38,021 nt of DNA from Myxococcota bacterium (lineage in GTDB: Bacteria; Myxococcota_A; Polyangia; JAAYKL01). Shown here piece by piece: positions 37,953 through 38,021 of the stretch. Location: positions 1 through 38,021 of the forward strand of contig JASJCT010000050.1 in the NCBI GenBank assembly GCA_030065855.1, in the 5' to 3' direction. The notes beneath the pieces were generated by a model that was not told the origin of the DNA, searched no databases, and saw only the letters and a program-made list of their open reading frames with translations. How positions within the stretch are numbered: position 1 is the first letter of the stretch; the number at the start of each line of letters is the position of its first letter. A program made the position numbers and the translations under genes.

Positions 37953-38021
37953 GGGACTTTTTGTGTCTCTTTTGGTATTATGAATTTGCCTAAACACTTA
38001 ATATCAAAGGAGAAAAGTCCC
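37953..38021. repeat. 69-base segment bounded by inverted repeats at the window end
   Basis: GGGACTTTT at 37953 and AAAAGTCCC at 38013-38021 are perfect 9-base inverted ends, and the similarity extends inward imperfectly. The window stops exactly at the right arm. It may be the tip of an insertion sequence or a tiny palindromic element. Confidence 0.45.

Overview
The window looks like an end-to-end piece of a moderately GC-rich Gram-negative chromosome from a myxobacteria-like or 'deltaproteobacterial' lineage. Lineage evidence: a transmembrane eukaryotic-type Ser/Thr kinase with an exported repeat-protein partner, FHA-GGDEF proteins, exported proteins with long Asp-Thr/Asp-Ser repeats, a VWA lipoprotein, a DUF6178-like protein, a lone AmrS-type radical SAM enzyme and LptF/BamA-type envelope proteins. 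The phylum is inferred from gene content only. Both window ends fall in mobile-element debris, which may mean that an assembly broke at repeats.

Layout. 1-0.7 kb: broken IS1182-like transposase that runs in frame into uppP (undecaprenyl-diphosphate phosphatase). 1.5-6.9 kb: a PHA-granule-region-like gene on the minus strand, then a tightly overlapping plus-strand run (zinc-ribbon membrane protein, POTRA/Omp85-like outer membrane protein, DUF4390 protein, NtrY-like histidine kinase, TlpA-like thioredoxin). 6.9-10.2 kb: secreted gluzincin metalloprotease, small outer-membrane barrel, PilZ protein. 10.2-12.5 kb (minus): aspartate aminotransferase and an LptF/G permease. 12.6-16.8 kb: HEAT-repeat protein, ornithine carbamoyltransferase, thioredoxin-like lipoprotein, AmrS-like radical SAM enzyme, DUF72 protein. 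17.2-21.5 kb: three exported proteins, the last a large M6 metalloprotease.

21.9-27.5 kb is the most striking part. Two tandem, very similar FHA-GGDEF diguanylate cyclases lie divergent from a membrane Ser/Thr kinase, which is followed by its likely partner protein and an Asp-Thr-repeat lipoprotein-like protein. Both cyclases have an N-terminal Glu-Thr-Thr motif ahead of the FHA domain, as in mycobacterial GarA. This suggests a kinase-to-FHA-to-c-di-GMP relay, and a PilZ protein elsewhere in the window is a possible reader.

27.6-31.1 kb (minus): operon for a class III aminotransferase, a class II aldolase, a second aldolase-fold protein that has lost the catalytic and metal residues, and a HAD phosphatase. 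31.2-35.8 kb: DUF6178-like protein, RDD-type membrane protein, VWA lipoprotein. 36-37.1 kb: NamZ/DUF1343 muramidase family. 37.2 kb to the end: tRNA-Gly(GCC), with a decayed tyrosine-recombinase gene just past its 3' end, i.e. the scar of an integrated element.

Three families of dispersed palindromic repeats lie in the gaps at 14.3, 16.8, 21.8 and 27.5 kb. No CRISPR array, rRNA or replication origin was seen.
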